From the NCBI GenBank assembly GCA_030068075.1, contig CM057834.1:90909119-90973118 (forward strand): a stretch of 64,000 nucleotides of DNA. Direction: 5' to 3'. Position numbers and translations under genes: made by a program. This document shows positions 1 to 11,644 of this stretch, piece after piece. A model generated the notes under the pieces. The model saw only the letters and a list, made by a program, of their open reading frames with translations. It searched no databases and was not told the origin of the DNA. This DNA comes from Paguma larvata. Its lineage: Eukaryota; Chordata; Mammalia; Carnivora; Viverridae. The stretch's first letter is position 1; each line of letters opens with the position of its first letter.

Positions 1-176
1 CGACAGAGACAGAGTGAGTAGGGGAGGGGCAGAGAGAGAGGGAGAGAATTCCAAGCAGCCTCCATGCTGCCAGCACAGAGCCTGACGCAGGGCTTGAACT
101 CATATAACTGAGATCATGACCTGAGCTGAAACCAAGATTTGGATTCCTAACCAACTGAGCCACCCAGGTGCCTCAA
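1..176 (-). repeat. CAN-type tRNA-derived SINE, reverse, cut by window edge
   Basis: Read on the reverse strand, the block starts with the tRNA-like head (complement of 'ctgagccacccaggtgcctc' at its right end) and runs into the CT-rich and GA-rich tail at the window edge. The complement of 'ccagcacagagcctgacgcag' marks the internal feliform segment. The A tail would lie left of base 1. It borders or lies within the reverse L1 that follows. Confidence 0.9.
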
Positions 177-396
177 ATCTTCTTTACATTTTCTGTTGAA
201 TTTGCTTGTGAAATCATATGGTCCTGGACTTTTGTTTGTTGGGATTTTTAAAATTATTATTATTGATTCAATTTCATAGCTGGTAATCAATGTGTTCAAA
301 TTTTCTATTTCTTCTGGGTTCAGTTTTGGAAGGTTATGTTTCTGGGAATGTATCCATTTCTTCTAGGTTGTCCAATTTGTCGATATGTAATTTTTT

Positions 397-1164
<768 letters not shown>

Positions 1165-1208
1165 TCAGTTATTTCTCTATTTAATTTCTGATTTTCTTTA
1201 TTTATTTG

Positions 1209-1212
<4 letters not shown>

Positions 1213-1250
<38 letters not shown>
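1213..1250. repeat. (CT)n microsatellite
   Basis: About 18 uninterrupted CT dinucleotides followed by impure CT sequence. It lies inside the reverse L1. Confidence 0.95.
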
Positions 1251-1253
<3 letters not shown>

Positions 1254-3254
1254 CTTCTCTCTTTGATTAGTCTGGCTAAAAGTTATCAATTTTGTTGATT
1301 TATTCAAAGAATCAGCTCATGGATTCATTGTGCTGTTTTATAATTTTTTAGTTTCTATTTCATTTACTTCTGCTCTAATCTTTATTATTTCTGTCCTTAT
1401 TACTGTTTTGGGGCTTTATTTCTTTTTCTTTTTCTAGCACTTTTAGGTGTAAGGTTAGGCTGTTTATTTGAGATTTTTCTTACTTTTTGAGGTAAGCCTG
1501 TATTGTTATAGACCTCTATCATAGAACAGCTTTTGCTGCATTCCAAAGACTTTGGATGTGTTTTCATTTTCATTTGTGCCTGTGTATTTTTTAATTTTCT
1601 CTTTGATTCCTTCATTGACCCATTCATTGTTAAGTAGCATGTTATTTAACCTCCATGTATTTGTGTTCTTTCTATATTTTTTTCTTGCAGTTGATTTCTA
1701 GTTTCATAGCATTGTGGTCAGAAAAGATGCATGGTATGACTCCAGTCTTTTTGAATTTGTTGAGACTTATTGTGCGGCCTCACATGTGATCTGATCTGGA
1801 GAATGTTTTATGTGCACTTGAAAAGAATGTGTATTGTGCTGTTTTATGCTGGAATGATCTGACTATATCTGCTAGATTTATCTGGTCTTATATGTCATTC
1901 AAAGCCACTATTTCCTTGTTGATTTTCTGGTTAGATGATCTATCCATTGATGTAAATGAGGTGTTAAGGTCCCCTACTATTATTGTATTACTATTGATTA
2001 CTTCCTGTATGTTTGTTAATAACTGCTTTATGTATATGGGTGCTCCTATGTTATGTGCATAAATATTTACAATTGTTATATATTTTTCAGTTGTTCCCTT
2101 CTGATTATATTGTGTCATTCTTTGTCTCTTGTTACAGTCTTTGTTTTAACGTCTCTTTTGTCCAATATAATTATTGCTACCCCACCTTTTTTTCCACTTC
2201 CTTTTGCACGAACAGTGCTTTTCCATCCCTTCACTTTCAATATGCATGGGTCTTAAGAGGTCCAAAATGAGTCTTTTGTAGGCAGCATACTGGTGGGTCT
2301 GGCTCTTTTAATCAGTCCATCACCCTATGTCTTTTGATTGGAACCTTTAGTCCATTTACACTGTAAGTAATTATTGATAGGTATGTACTTATTGCCATTT
2401 TGTTACTTGTTTTATGGTTGTTTTTACAGTTCTTCTCTGTTTCTTTCTTTTCTTGCTGTTTTCTCTCATGGTTGCTGGCTTTCTTTAATTATATACTTAG
2501 ATTCCTTTCTTTTATTTTTTGCATATCTATTACTGGTCTTTGATTTGTGTTCCCATTAGGTTTATATATAACATCTTATGCATATAGCAGCCTATATTAC
2601 GTTGATGGTTGCTTAAGTTTGAACTCATTGTTTACTCCTCCTCCCCATGTTTTAGGTATATGGTATACTTTATGTCCTTTAATTTTGTGAATCCCTGAAT
2701 TGACTTTTATAGGTTGACTTGATTTTATCGCTTTTGTCTTTCTTACTTTTCTTTCTCCTGCTTATGGTCTTTTTTGTTTTTGTTTTTTTCCACTCAAAGA
2801 GTTTCCTTTAATATTTCTTTTAGGAATGAATTAGTGGTCATGAGTTCCTTCAACTTTTGTTTATCTGGGAAGTACTTTATCTCCTTGCTGGATAGGGTAT
2901 TCTTGGTTGCAAGTTTTTATTCTTTCAATACTTTCAATATGTCATACCATTCCCTTCTGGCTTGAAAAATTTCTGCTGAAAAATCAGCTGATAGCATATG
3001 TGTTTTCCCTTGTATGTAACAGTTTTCTTTTTTCTTGCTGCTTTTAGAATTCTCTATCACTACTTTTTGCCATTTTAAGTACTGTGTGCCTGTGTGTGGA
3101 CCTTCTTGAGTTGAGGATGTTAGGGGCTCTCCGTGCATCCTGGGTCTGAGTTTCTGTTTCCTTCCCCAGATTTGGGAAGATTTTGCTATTTTTTCTTCAA
3201 ATAAATTTTCTGCCTTTTTTTCTCTCTCTTTTCCTTTGGGTCTGGTATAACGTG

Positions 3255-5160
3255 AGAAAACATACAAGGAAATAAAAAAGAGATAGTATTTAACATGTTG
3301 ACAAAAATTCTACCAAACCAGAATTCTGTAGGTAACGAAATTATCCTAAAAAGTGAAGAAATATTTTCTCAGAAATACAAAATTTGAAAGAATTTGTCAC
3401 CAACAGACTTTTATTAAAAGAAATGTTAAAAGAAGTTGTTTAAGGAGAAGGAAAATAATATAGTTCAGAAATTGAATTCACAGAAAAAAAAGGAAGAACC
3501 TTAGAGAAGGAATGAATTAAAATAAAATCTTTAATTTTTCTTATTCTTACCTGATCTCACGGATAACACTTTGTCTGCATGGCACAGCAGCAGCATGTTG
3601 GATGATTAGAGCTTATGTAAAAGTGAAGTGTATGACAGCAATGTTTAAGGGGTGTGAGGGAGAAACTGGGGATATTCTGCTATAAGATACCAGTACTACC
3701 CATGAAGTGGTATAGGATTATTTAAAAGTGATTGTAGTAAGGACACAAGATATAGGTTAGTATACAAAAGTCAATTACTTTCCTGTATACTTGCTTTCCT
3801 GTTTACTAGTAATGAAAAATTGGAATTTGAAATTAAAAACACAACACTATTTAAATTAGCACCATAAAATATTTAGGTATAAACCTAACAAAATGTGCAA
3901 AATCAGTCTGAGGAATAGTACAGAAACTACAAAACTCTGATGAAAAAAATAAAAGAAAATGTAAATAAATGGAGAAATATCCCATATTCATGTACAGGAA
4001 AACAGTATTATGAAGTTATAAGTTTTTCTCAACTTGATCTATAGATTCAATTAAATCTCAACCAAATCCTGGTAAGTTATTTTGTAGATAATGACAAAGT
4101 TATACTAATGTTTATATGGAAAGGGGAAAGGGCCAGAATAGCCAACACAATCCTGAAGAACAGAGTTGAAGGTATTGTCTCTACTCAACTTCAAGACTTA
4201 TTATAGAGCTGTAGTTATCAAGACAGTATGCTATTTGTGAAATAATAGAAAAATATATCAGTGGAAGAGAATAGAAAGCCTAGAAATAGACACACACAGA
4301 TATCATCAACTGCTCTGTAACAAAAAACAAGGCAATTTAATCTAGAAAGGATAGTCTTTTCAATGAAAGGGGCTGAACAACTGGAAATCTTCATGAAAAA
4401 AAAATCTGGACACAGATCTTATACCTTTCATTAAAAAGACAAAAAACAAAAACTCAATCTGGAGCAGAGACATAAATATCAAATCCAAAACTACAAAACA
4501 TCACAACCTAACAGAGGAGAAAACTAGGTGAAGATTTTTTAGATACAACACCAAAAGCATGATTTAGATACAAAAAATTGAAAATTGAACTTCTGCTCTG
4601 GGAAAGACTGTTAAGACAATGAAAAGACAAGCCACAATTTGGGAGAAAATGCTTGCAAAGCACATATGAAATATTGAACATGTATCCAAAATATACACAG
4701 AACTCTTAAAACTCAACAACAAGAACAGATCACTCAACTAAAAATGGACAAAAAAATCTAAACAGACACCTCACTAAACAACATACGCAGGTGATAAATA
4801 AGCATATAAAAATGATCGATATCCTATGTCACGAGGAAATTGCAATTTAGAACAACAATGAAATGCCACCCCACACCTAACAGAATGGCTAAAATCCAAA
4901 ACACCAAATGCTGGCGATGATGTGGAGCAAGCGGAACTCTCATTATTGCTGTCGGGAATGCAAAATGGTACAGTCACTTTGAAAGACAATTTGGTAATTT
5001 CTTATAAAGCTAAATATACTCTTACCTTTCAACCCTGGAATTATCTTCCTCAGTATACACACAAATGAATTGAAAACATGTCCACACATAATCTCTCACA
5101 GAATGTTTACTGTAGGTATATTCATAATTTTCCCAATTTGGAAGCAGCCAAGACTGTTAT
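3255..5160 (+). mobile_element. LINE-1 fragment, forward (ORF1 end to ORF2 3' half), unit A
   Basis: L1 ORF2 C-terminal half is recognisable around 3850-5000, including a stretch equivalent to the 'nonspecific nucleic acid' end of ORF2; all frames are broken. Paralogous copies sit in unit B (22080-24080) and unit C (33045-34820). This L1 predates the duplication. Confidence 0.7.
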
Positions 5161-5380
5161 GGGTGAAATTATGTCTGTCAACATTTATATGTTGAAGTTC
5201 TAACCTCCCAGTACATCAGAATGTGAACTTGGTTGGAAATGGGGTGGTTGCAAATGTAATCAGTGAAAATGAGGTCATAGTGGAGCTGGGTGGGTCCTTA
5301 ATCCTAATGACTGTTGTCCTTATAAGTAGAACACTGTATAAAGAGACACACATAGGGAGAATGCCTTGAGAACATGAAAG
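5160..5380 (+). repeat. Old interspersed repeat, family not named
   Basis: The segment with 'atgttgaag' followed by 'cagtacatcagaatgtgaac' and 'ccttataagtagaacac' is a mammal-wide repeat pattern I recognise but cannot assign with certainty. It is present in all three units (about 24120-24340 and 34858-35080). Confidence 0.5.
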
Positions 5381-5960
5381 ACAAACTAGATAGCAATAAA
5401 ACCCAATGTAATATCTTGGAAATGAAGAATATAATTGATATATCCCTAGCAAGAATGATGAAAGAAAAAATAGAAAAACAAGTTACTAATGTCAGAAATG
5501 GAAAGAAAGGATATCACAATGGTACCATAATCCTTAAATGTTTAAAATGGATGTCATGAACAACTTTATGTCAATAAACTTGATGGCTTAGATAAATTAA
5601 GCAATTCACCTTGAAAAAATCTAAAGTAGAAGTTTTGAATAGTTCTTTAGCTACTAAAGATGTTTCACCTATAAATACTTTCTCATAGAGAAAACTCTTG
5701 GCCTAGATGTCCTTGCTGAACATTTGGACTTTTCCAAACAATTTAGAAGGAGATAATTCAAACTCCCTCTCCCCGCCCACAAAATAGGAAAGGAAGGCAT
5801 ATTTTCCAATTCATTTTATGATAAACAAAATTACCTTCATGCCAAAACCTGACAAGGACCTTAAATAAAAGAAAATTATAGGTTAATGTCTTTCATTAAC
5901 ATAGAGGCCAAAATCCTGAATAAAATAACATAGAGGCCAATAAAATCCAGTAAGTTAAAA
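5380..5960 (+). mobile_element. LINE-1 ORF2 fragment (reverse transcriptase part), unit A
   Basis: Translation in broken forward frames gives L1 reverse transcriptase-like text ending in a 'YRLMSFINIEAKILNKI' type motif near 5880-5930. It lies downstream of ORF2 3' sequence, so it is a separate or rearranged L1 piece. Paralogues lie at 24340-24900 and 35090-35560. Confidence 0.6.
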
Positions 5961-5999
5961 ATGATAGCAAAATATCTCAGAATTCCCTCCTAATCCTTC

Positions 6000-6350
6000 C
6001 CAATTTCTCTTCATCACCAAGGTAATCATTGTTGAGGATTTTTTTAACTACATATTATTTTTTGAATCTATTCCGGAGTATATGACACAAAACAATATGC
6101 AATTTTTGGTATCCGGCCTCTTCATTCATTGTAATGCACTTGAATTCAACAATTTTGTGTTTATCAGTGGTTTGTTATTTTTCATTGCTGAGTAGTATTT
6201 CTTCATACAAATATATGCATCTCTGTTGATACGTATTTATTTTCTGTCATGATTAGTTATAATGAATACAGGCACTGCGAATGTTATAACAGAAGTATGT
6301 TTGATTCATTTGAGGAAGCTACCTACAAGTAGAACTGCCAAATCATAGGT
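6000..6350 (-). mobile_element. Old LINE-1 3' region, reverse, unit A
   Basis: Complement of the L1M-type text around a 'gctgagtagtatt' motif (6190) followed by 'ctgttgatacg' and 'tataatgaata'. Also in unit B (24930-25300) and unit C (35610-35940). Confidence 0.6.
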
Positions 6351-6472
6351 ATATATATATATTTAAGTTTGTAAGAAATGAAATGTTTTCCAGAGGAGTT
6401 TTGATACTTTATGTTCCTTCCTCCTTCTCCATTTCTACTCTTCCAGTGTATGGTTGAAAATACTGGACAGAT

Positions 6473-6682
6473 ATCTAGTCGGTTGGGTGTCTAACTCTTG
6501 ATTTCAGCTTTGGTCTTCATTTCACCTTTTGCGAGTTTGAACCCCGCATCAGACTTGCACTAGCAACCCAGAGCCTGCTTGGGATTCTCTCTCTATCTGT
6601 GTGTGTCTCTCTCTCTGTCCCTGACCTGCTTGTGCTCTCCCACTCTCTCTGAAAATAAATAAATAAAAGCATTTTTTTAAAG
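6473..6682 (+). repeat. CAN-type SINE, forward, private to unit A
   Basis: The partial head 'agtcggttgggtgtctaact' leads into the CT-rich region and a tail of 'aaataaataaataaa'. Units B and C have about 35 bases of other sequence at this position (for example 36063-36100), so the SINE replaced or inserted next to it after the units separated. The first bases of the head are missing. Confidence 0.85.
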
Positions 6683-7034
6683 CCCAATAGGTTCTGCAAT
6701 AAAGCTTCTGAGACAGGATCTAGCCTCCTCGGATTTCCTCATTTGATAGCAACTTTCCTTCACTTTGGTTCAGTGGTCATCACATGACCCAACACAGCTG
6801 CTCAGAGGCTAACGGGCATGTGCTGGGACGGAGGTGTCCTCACAGCTCTCAGCACACTTCCCATGGGGACGGGGACCTCAGGGATGGGTCTTTACTTTAC
6901 TGTATGATTAGTGACTCCTGTTATGTGAGTGTCATTCTAGGATCTGCATGGGGTTAACACTGAGATAGAAATACCCTGACCAGAGACTCTGTGGATGGGC
7001 CCAATACAGTCTCATTTAAGAAAGAAAACAGATG

Positions 7035-7275
7035 AGCGAAGGTGGAAAATGATAGAGAGGTAAAACAAGAAAGACTCTTAACTATAGAGAACAAACTGAT
7101 GATTACCGAGGGGAGGTGGGGGTGGTTGGGTGAACTGGGTGATGGGGATTAAGGAGGGTACTTTTGATGGCCACCAGGTGATGTATGGAAGTGTTGAATC
7201 ACTATATTATACACCTGAAACTACTATTCCACTGTATGTTAACTAACAAGAATTTAAATAAAAACTTAAAAAAAA
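7035..7275 (+). mobile_element. LINE-1 3' end, forward, unit A
   Basis: Typical carnivore L1 3' UTR: 'gactcttaactatagagaac', a G-rich stretch, 'cacctgaaactact', 'tgttaactaacaagaattt' and an A-rich tail. The same insertion is present in unit B (25940-26195) and unit C (36670-36920), so it predates duplication. Confidence 0.9.
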
Positions 7276-7279
7276 GATT

Positions 7280-9180
7280 ATAAATTATTTTAACTTTGGA
7301 GAGGGAATGGTAAAAGCTAATAATTTAATACACTTAAAAAGTTTACAAATTATCATACAAGAGAATATTTATTGCAGCAATAATATAGATGTGAAAAATT
7401 GGAGGAAATGTTTGTTAATCAGCATATTCATTAAGTAATGACAGTATTTTCATAAGTAAATATTTGTTAAGCAATCACTTAAAATATGATTAACATCATT
7501 TTTAATATGGAAAAGTTTAATAGACACACAAGCATGCATACATACACACATGTATATATTAAGAAGAAGATAGCAGGAAAGTATATTAATTAAAATATAT
7601 TTTACTTAAAAAGAATATATACAGATATTCTTGTAAACACACAGAAAACTTTGTATGAATAGACTAGACATTTATAATAATAATTTATAATAATATTTAG
7701 CTCTAGGAGATGGATCAGGAGAATCAAGCAGATGGGGAGAGAGATATTTACACTTTACCTTATATTCTTCCATTTGATTTTTAAATAATGACCTGTGCTA
7801 ATTTCATGAAAAATGACATTGTTTTTCAATGTATAAAAGTAAATATTTTAAATGTGATTTTGCTGTTTTACTTAACATTCCAGCCATCCTCACTTTTACA
7901 GTATTTTGTTGTTGTTAATTCTGAATATTGTTTCATCAAGTCTGACCCCTCAATTCACGCAGCACAGGGAAGTGACCTGAGGGCATGTGAAGATCTAGAA
8001 GGGACACGTATGGCTGAACACCCAGAGTTGGGTGCATGTTGGAGGACTGGGATGGGCTGTGGTATTAACAGAATGTGACACTAGAGTAGGTGGCAGGTCC
8101 TCTCTATTTGTCTTACCAGACAAAACCTTGAATGAGGAGGTTGAATGAGAACCTTGAATGAGATGAAGGAGAAGAAAATTTAGTGGCCTTTAGGTTTCTC
8201 ATGAGTGTCTTGGAGAGGAGTCATCAGCTTGAGGGTAGCTCAGACTCTGTAGGGCTAAATGGAGCCAGGGAGAAGCAGAGAGCAGATCAGGGGCTGAGTG
8301 TTCACAGCTTGTTAGTCGTGATAAGGTTCTGGGAGGAAGGCAGCCTGGAAGTTGAGAAGTTCCTGACTAGGAGTTTTTAAGTTTACCTAATGCACATAAC
8401 TTTTCTGGGATCTAAAATTTGATTATCCTCAGGAGGGAAGAGGGAAAGTTTCTTCAACTTTTCCTTGACTACATCCCTAGTGTGTCTCTGAACCTGTGCA
8501 AATTATTCCTCAGTGCATAACTATCCTTGGGGATGGATAAGGTAGAGAAAGAAGGAGGCAGAGAGAATGAGGAGGAGAGAGATAGCTAGATTCCTCTCAG
8601 CACTGCTTCTGGACTAATTCCTGAGCTCCTGTGTGATGACAGCGTTCTTCACCATGAGTGGAGGCAGCAGGAGAGCTGCCCTTGTATCCCGAGCATGGCT
8701 CTTTACTAGCCGTGGGTAGCCTGGGTTGATGCCTGAAGTGTAATAGAACTTTCCAGTCTAATCCTTTCCCTGCAGGTGAGTGTCTTCCAGGCATGCCCCT
8801 CGGTGAAGGAGAGAGTGCAAGAGCATTATCATGGGAAGGTCTAGGCTTGGGTGCCATGTAGAATAAGGACACCTAGAGCCTGAAGAGTAGGGCTAAGGCA
8901 GCTACAGAGTAGATGATGCTCCATCAAATCATCCCTCCATAGCAATGAGTGGCTTCACAGTGCCCAGTGCTGGTGATGGGCACACTCTCTGCCATCAGCT
9001 AGGTTCCCGTTCTCTCGTATCTCTTCATCTCTTCCATATACCTGCTTGCCGTCTCGTAGGGGATGTCTGGAAAGAGAGATTGCAGGTTGACTGGGCAATA
9101 CTTTGGAGAAAAGTGAATGGAGGGAAAGGTAGAAAGGTTGGAAATTCTTTGTTTATTCATTGATTTGTTCTTTAACCTGT
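7280..9180. other. Upstream conserved non-coding block of unit A
   Basis: No gene recognised. The block is repeated in unit B (26200-28145) and unit C (36925-39100), with 7930-8060 ('gacccctcaattcacgcagc' and following) nearly unchanged in all three. Short open frames occur on both strands but shift or stop between copies, so I do not call them genes. A strong splice-donor-like CAG/GTGAGT lies at 8773-8781. The likely role is the 5' flank, and possibly a 5' UTR exon, of the OR gene; this is inference. Confidence 0.4.
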
Positions 9181-9189
9181 TAGTTGATA

Positions 9190-9510
9190 AAGTCACTTAA
9201 AAATATTTATAGAATACATACTTTGGCAGACTCTTTTCTTGTCCCAGGTGGTAATACAAGAAAGATAAAGAACTTGCTTCAAAGTATTTAATTTTAGTGT
9301 GGGATTGTGATGATTATAAATTAATAAACAATTAAACATGTAATATGATATGGGCTACTGATGAGAGAAATAGAAATGAAAATACAATCTAAATATTTTA
9401 GGAGTGAAATTGTGCATAAAATGTTTTAAGGAGGTGTTTGGGAAAGGACTATGGAGAGGAGATATTTGAAGAAAGATATTCGTGTTGTGAAGGAAGGAAC
9501 TCAGACCTCC
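9190..9510 (-). repeat. Ancient L2-like LINE remnant, unit A
   Basis: The complement resembles L2 3' sequence: 'aaaatatttatagaatacat', 'tggtaatacaagaaa', 'taataaacaa' and 'ggagaggagatatttga' in the usual order. Paralogues lie at 28150-28450 and 39105-39430. Assignment is by pattern only. Confidence 0.5.
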
Positions 9511-10667
9511 TGAGGAACTCAGAATGATTTATATTGGCATCTTCTAACATTTTTCTTATCCTAGAGATCTGGAGAAAATATCTTTTATCTGTCTTGAATT
9601 ACCACTTGAGAGGTCATAGATAAACAGATGTGCTTGCTCTTCAGAATTTTCCAAGTTTGTTCTATCGACTGGGACCGTGGCATTTTGGTTTGAGGGATAG
9701 GCTGCCCATTTGGAGGTCTTGTCTCTTGTCCAGAACTAGAGATTTGAAACCTGGGGAATGTGGAAGATTTTGCCTCTATATGACAGCTATTTTCTTGTCT
9801 TCTGGTCCCAGCTTGGAGACTACAGTACAAATAGGACTTCCTTCTGCATACCTCTGCTCTGATGTCATTAAATGACTTGAGGCATCAAAATCTTAGAGTT
9901 AGGGTGCTGTAGAGACTCTCCTTGCTGGAGGTTGCACATTCACTGAATTGAGAAATGGAGGATGGCTTTCATCATGAGAATAAACAGGGAGGTGAAGAAT
10001 CCACTACAGGGAGCCAGGTCTCCAGAAGTAAGGGAAAGACTCAATATTTTGTCTCAAAATAGCTCTTATCTTATGGCAATGTGCTAGAAAGATCTCACTT
10101 GCTAACCACACCACAAAGTTGATAATATAATTGAGGCAAAACTTAACATGAAAGTAATGCAAATTGAGCCTATGTTTAGAGGATACAAAGAAAAGAAGCA
10201 ACCATCTTTTGGTGTTATTGGTGAGTACTGGAATTGGCTATTCTTAGAACTCTTGTAGCAGGATTTTGTAGGGCATGGATACAAGAGGCAGAGAAGACAC
10301 TTTTGCACAATGGAAATGGAAGGGCGGATGGTAAATATGAGCACATTGGAGTCAGGGAAGTGAACAAGTGGCAGCTTAGAGCAGGTTTGGAGGCAGGATG
10401 GTCAGTGAATTGAGAGACGAGGGTACATACTGGGTGGGTGAGTTTTAATATTTAGACTAGGGTGTTGGTGGCTATTGCTCATCTTGGGCATTTATGTTTC
10501 CCTTCATATATTATACATATCCTTCATAAAACATTTAACACCAAACTTGTATAAAAATAGTAGCATTATGTTTGTTGTGAAGTCTAAGAGTAGGATATAT
10601 TTCTTAAGATTGGAATTGCCTTTATGCTTTCTAAGGTTAGAAACTTGTTTTCTCTCTTTTGCTGTTT

Positions 10668-10669
10668 AG
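10668..10669 (+). other. Probable 3' splice site before the OR coding exon, unit A
   Basis: A pyrimidine-rich tract 'tctctcttttgctgtttag' ends at AG 31 bases before the start codon. OR genes usually have one or more 5' UTR exons spliced onto a single coding exon. The tract is kept in units B (AG at 29598-29599) and C (40548-40549). Confidence 0.45.
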
Positions 10670-10699
10670 ATTTCATAAGGAACAAGAGCTCAGAACTAA

Positions 10700-11644
10700 A
10701 TGTTGGGGAATCGCTCTAGTACCACCGAATTTTATCTCCTTGGCTTCCCTGGCTCCCAAGAACTACATCATATTCTCTTTGCTATCTTCTTCTTCTTCTA
10801 CTCCGTGACATTAATGGGAAACATGGTCATCATCGTGATTGTCTGTGTTGATAGACGTCTGCAGTCCCCCATGTATTTCTTCCTTGGTCATCTCTCTGCC
10901 TTGGAGATCTTGGTTACAACTAATATTGTGCCCATGATGCTTTGGGGGCTGCTACTCCCTGGGATGCAGACAATATCTCTGGCTGCATGTGTCACCCAGC
11001 TCTTCCTGTACCTTGCTTTGGGGACCACGGAGTTTGCATTACTGGGAGCAATGGCTGTGGACCGTTACGTGGCTGTCTGTAACCCTCTGAGGTACAACAT
11101 CATTATGAACAGCCGCACCTGCATCTGGGTGGTCATTATGTCATGGGTGTTTGGGTTCCTTTCTGAAATCTGGCCAATTTATGCCACATTTCAGCTTACC
11201 TTCTGCAAATCAAATGTGGTGAACAACTTCTTCTGTGACCGAGCACAACTGCTCAATCTGTCCTGCGATAATACCCTTTTTATAGAGTTCATCCTATTCT
11301 TAATGGCTGTTTTTATTCTTTTTGGTTCCTTGATCCCTACAATCATCTCCTACACCTATATCATCTCCACCATCCTCAAGATCCCCTCAGCCTCTGGTCG
11401 GAGGAAAGCCTTCTCTACTTGTGCCTCTCACTTCACTTATGTCGTGATCGGCTACGGCACCTGCTTGTTCCTCTATGTGAAACCCAAGCAAACGCAGGCA
11501 GCTGAGTACAACAGGGTCGCGTCACTGATGGTTTTAGTGGTGACCCCTTTCCTGAACCCATTCATCTTCACCCTCCGGAATGACAAATTCATAGAGGCCT
11601 TTCGAGATGTCATGAAATGCTGCTGTCAACTTCTCAAGGGTTAA
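10700..11644 (+). CDS. OR9A2-like: Olfactory receptor, OR9A subfamily (OR9A2-like), unit A
   Basis: Intact 314-residue class II odorant receptor, a seven-helix G-protein-coupled receptor expected in the cilia of olfactory neurons, signalling through Golf; the odorant is unknown. Seen: N-glycosylation sequon NRS at residues 4-6, PMYFFL 57-62 at TM2, Cys97 before TM3 for the ECL1-ECL2 disulfide, MAVDRYVAVC 118-127 ending TM3, Cys169/179/189 in ECL2, SY 217-218 in TM5, KAFSTCASH 236-244 entering TM6 and NPFIF 286-290 in TM7 (Phe where NPxxY is usual). Length is normal and the frame has no break. The start is the only ATG ahead of the sequon, right after a conserved leader. It differs from the unit B protein at seven positions: T8A, I25T, S155Y, I222V, Y247C, C307R, G314D. 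Tyr247 is odd, since copies B and C have Cys there. Sequence resembles OR9A2 as I recall it; position next to OR9A4 suggests the OR9A1P/OR9A3P slots of human. Confidence 0.95.
   Translation: MLGNRSSTTEFYLLGFPGSQELHHILFAIFFFFYSVTLMGNMVIIVIVCVDRRLQSPMYFFLGHLSALEILVTTNIVPMMLWGLLLPGMQTISLAACVTQLFLYLALGTTEFALLGAMAVDRYVAVCNPLRYNIIMNSRTCIWVVIMSWVFGFLSEIWPIYATFQLTFCKSNVVNNFFCDRAQLLNLSCDNTLFIEFILFLMAVFILFGSLIPTIISYTYIISTILKIPSASGRRKAFSTCASHFTYVVIGYGTCLFLYVKPKQTQAAEYNRVASLMVLVVTPFLNPFIFTLRNDKFIEAFRDVMKCCCQLLKG

Noticed and set aside
8597..8872. Reverse-strand frame of about 90 codons with look-alikes at 27616-27831 and 38530-38799
   Set aside because: The three peptides share a start region but shift frame and stop at different places. 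They are duplicated non-coding DNA, not a conserved small gene.
8999..9196. 65-codon reverse frame ending in 'RYMEEMKRYERTGT', repeated in B and frame-shifted in C
   Set aside because: It looked protein-like, but an 8-base deletion in C breaks it, it overlaps L2-like sequence, and I recognise no family. Left unassigned.
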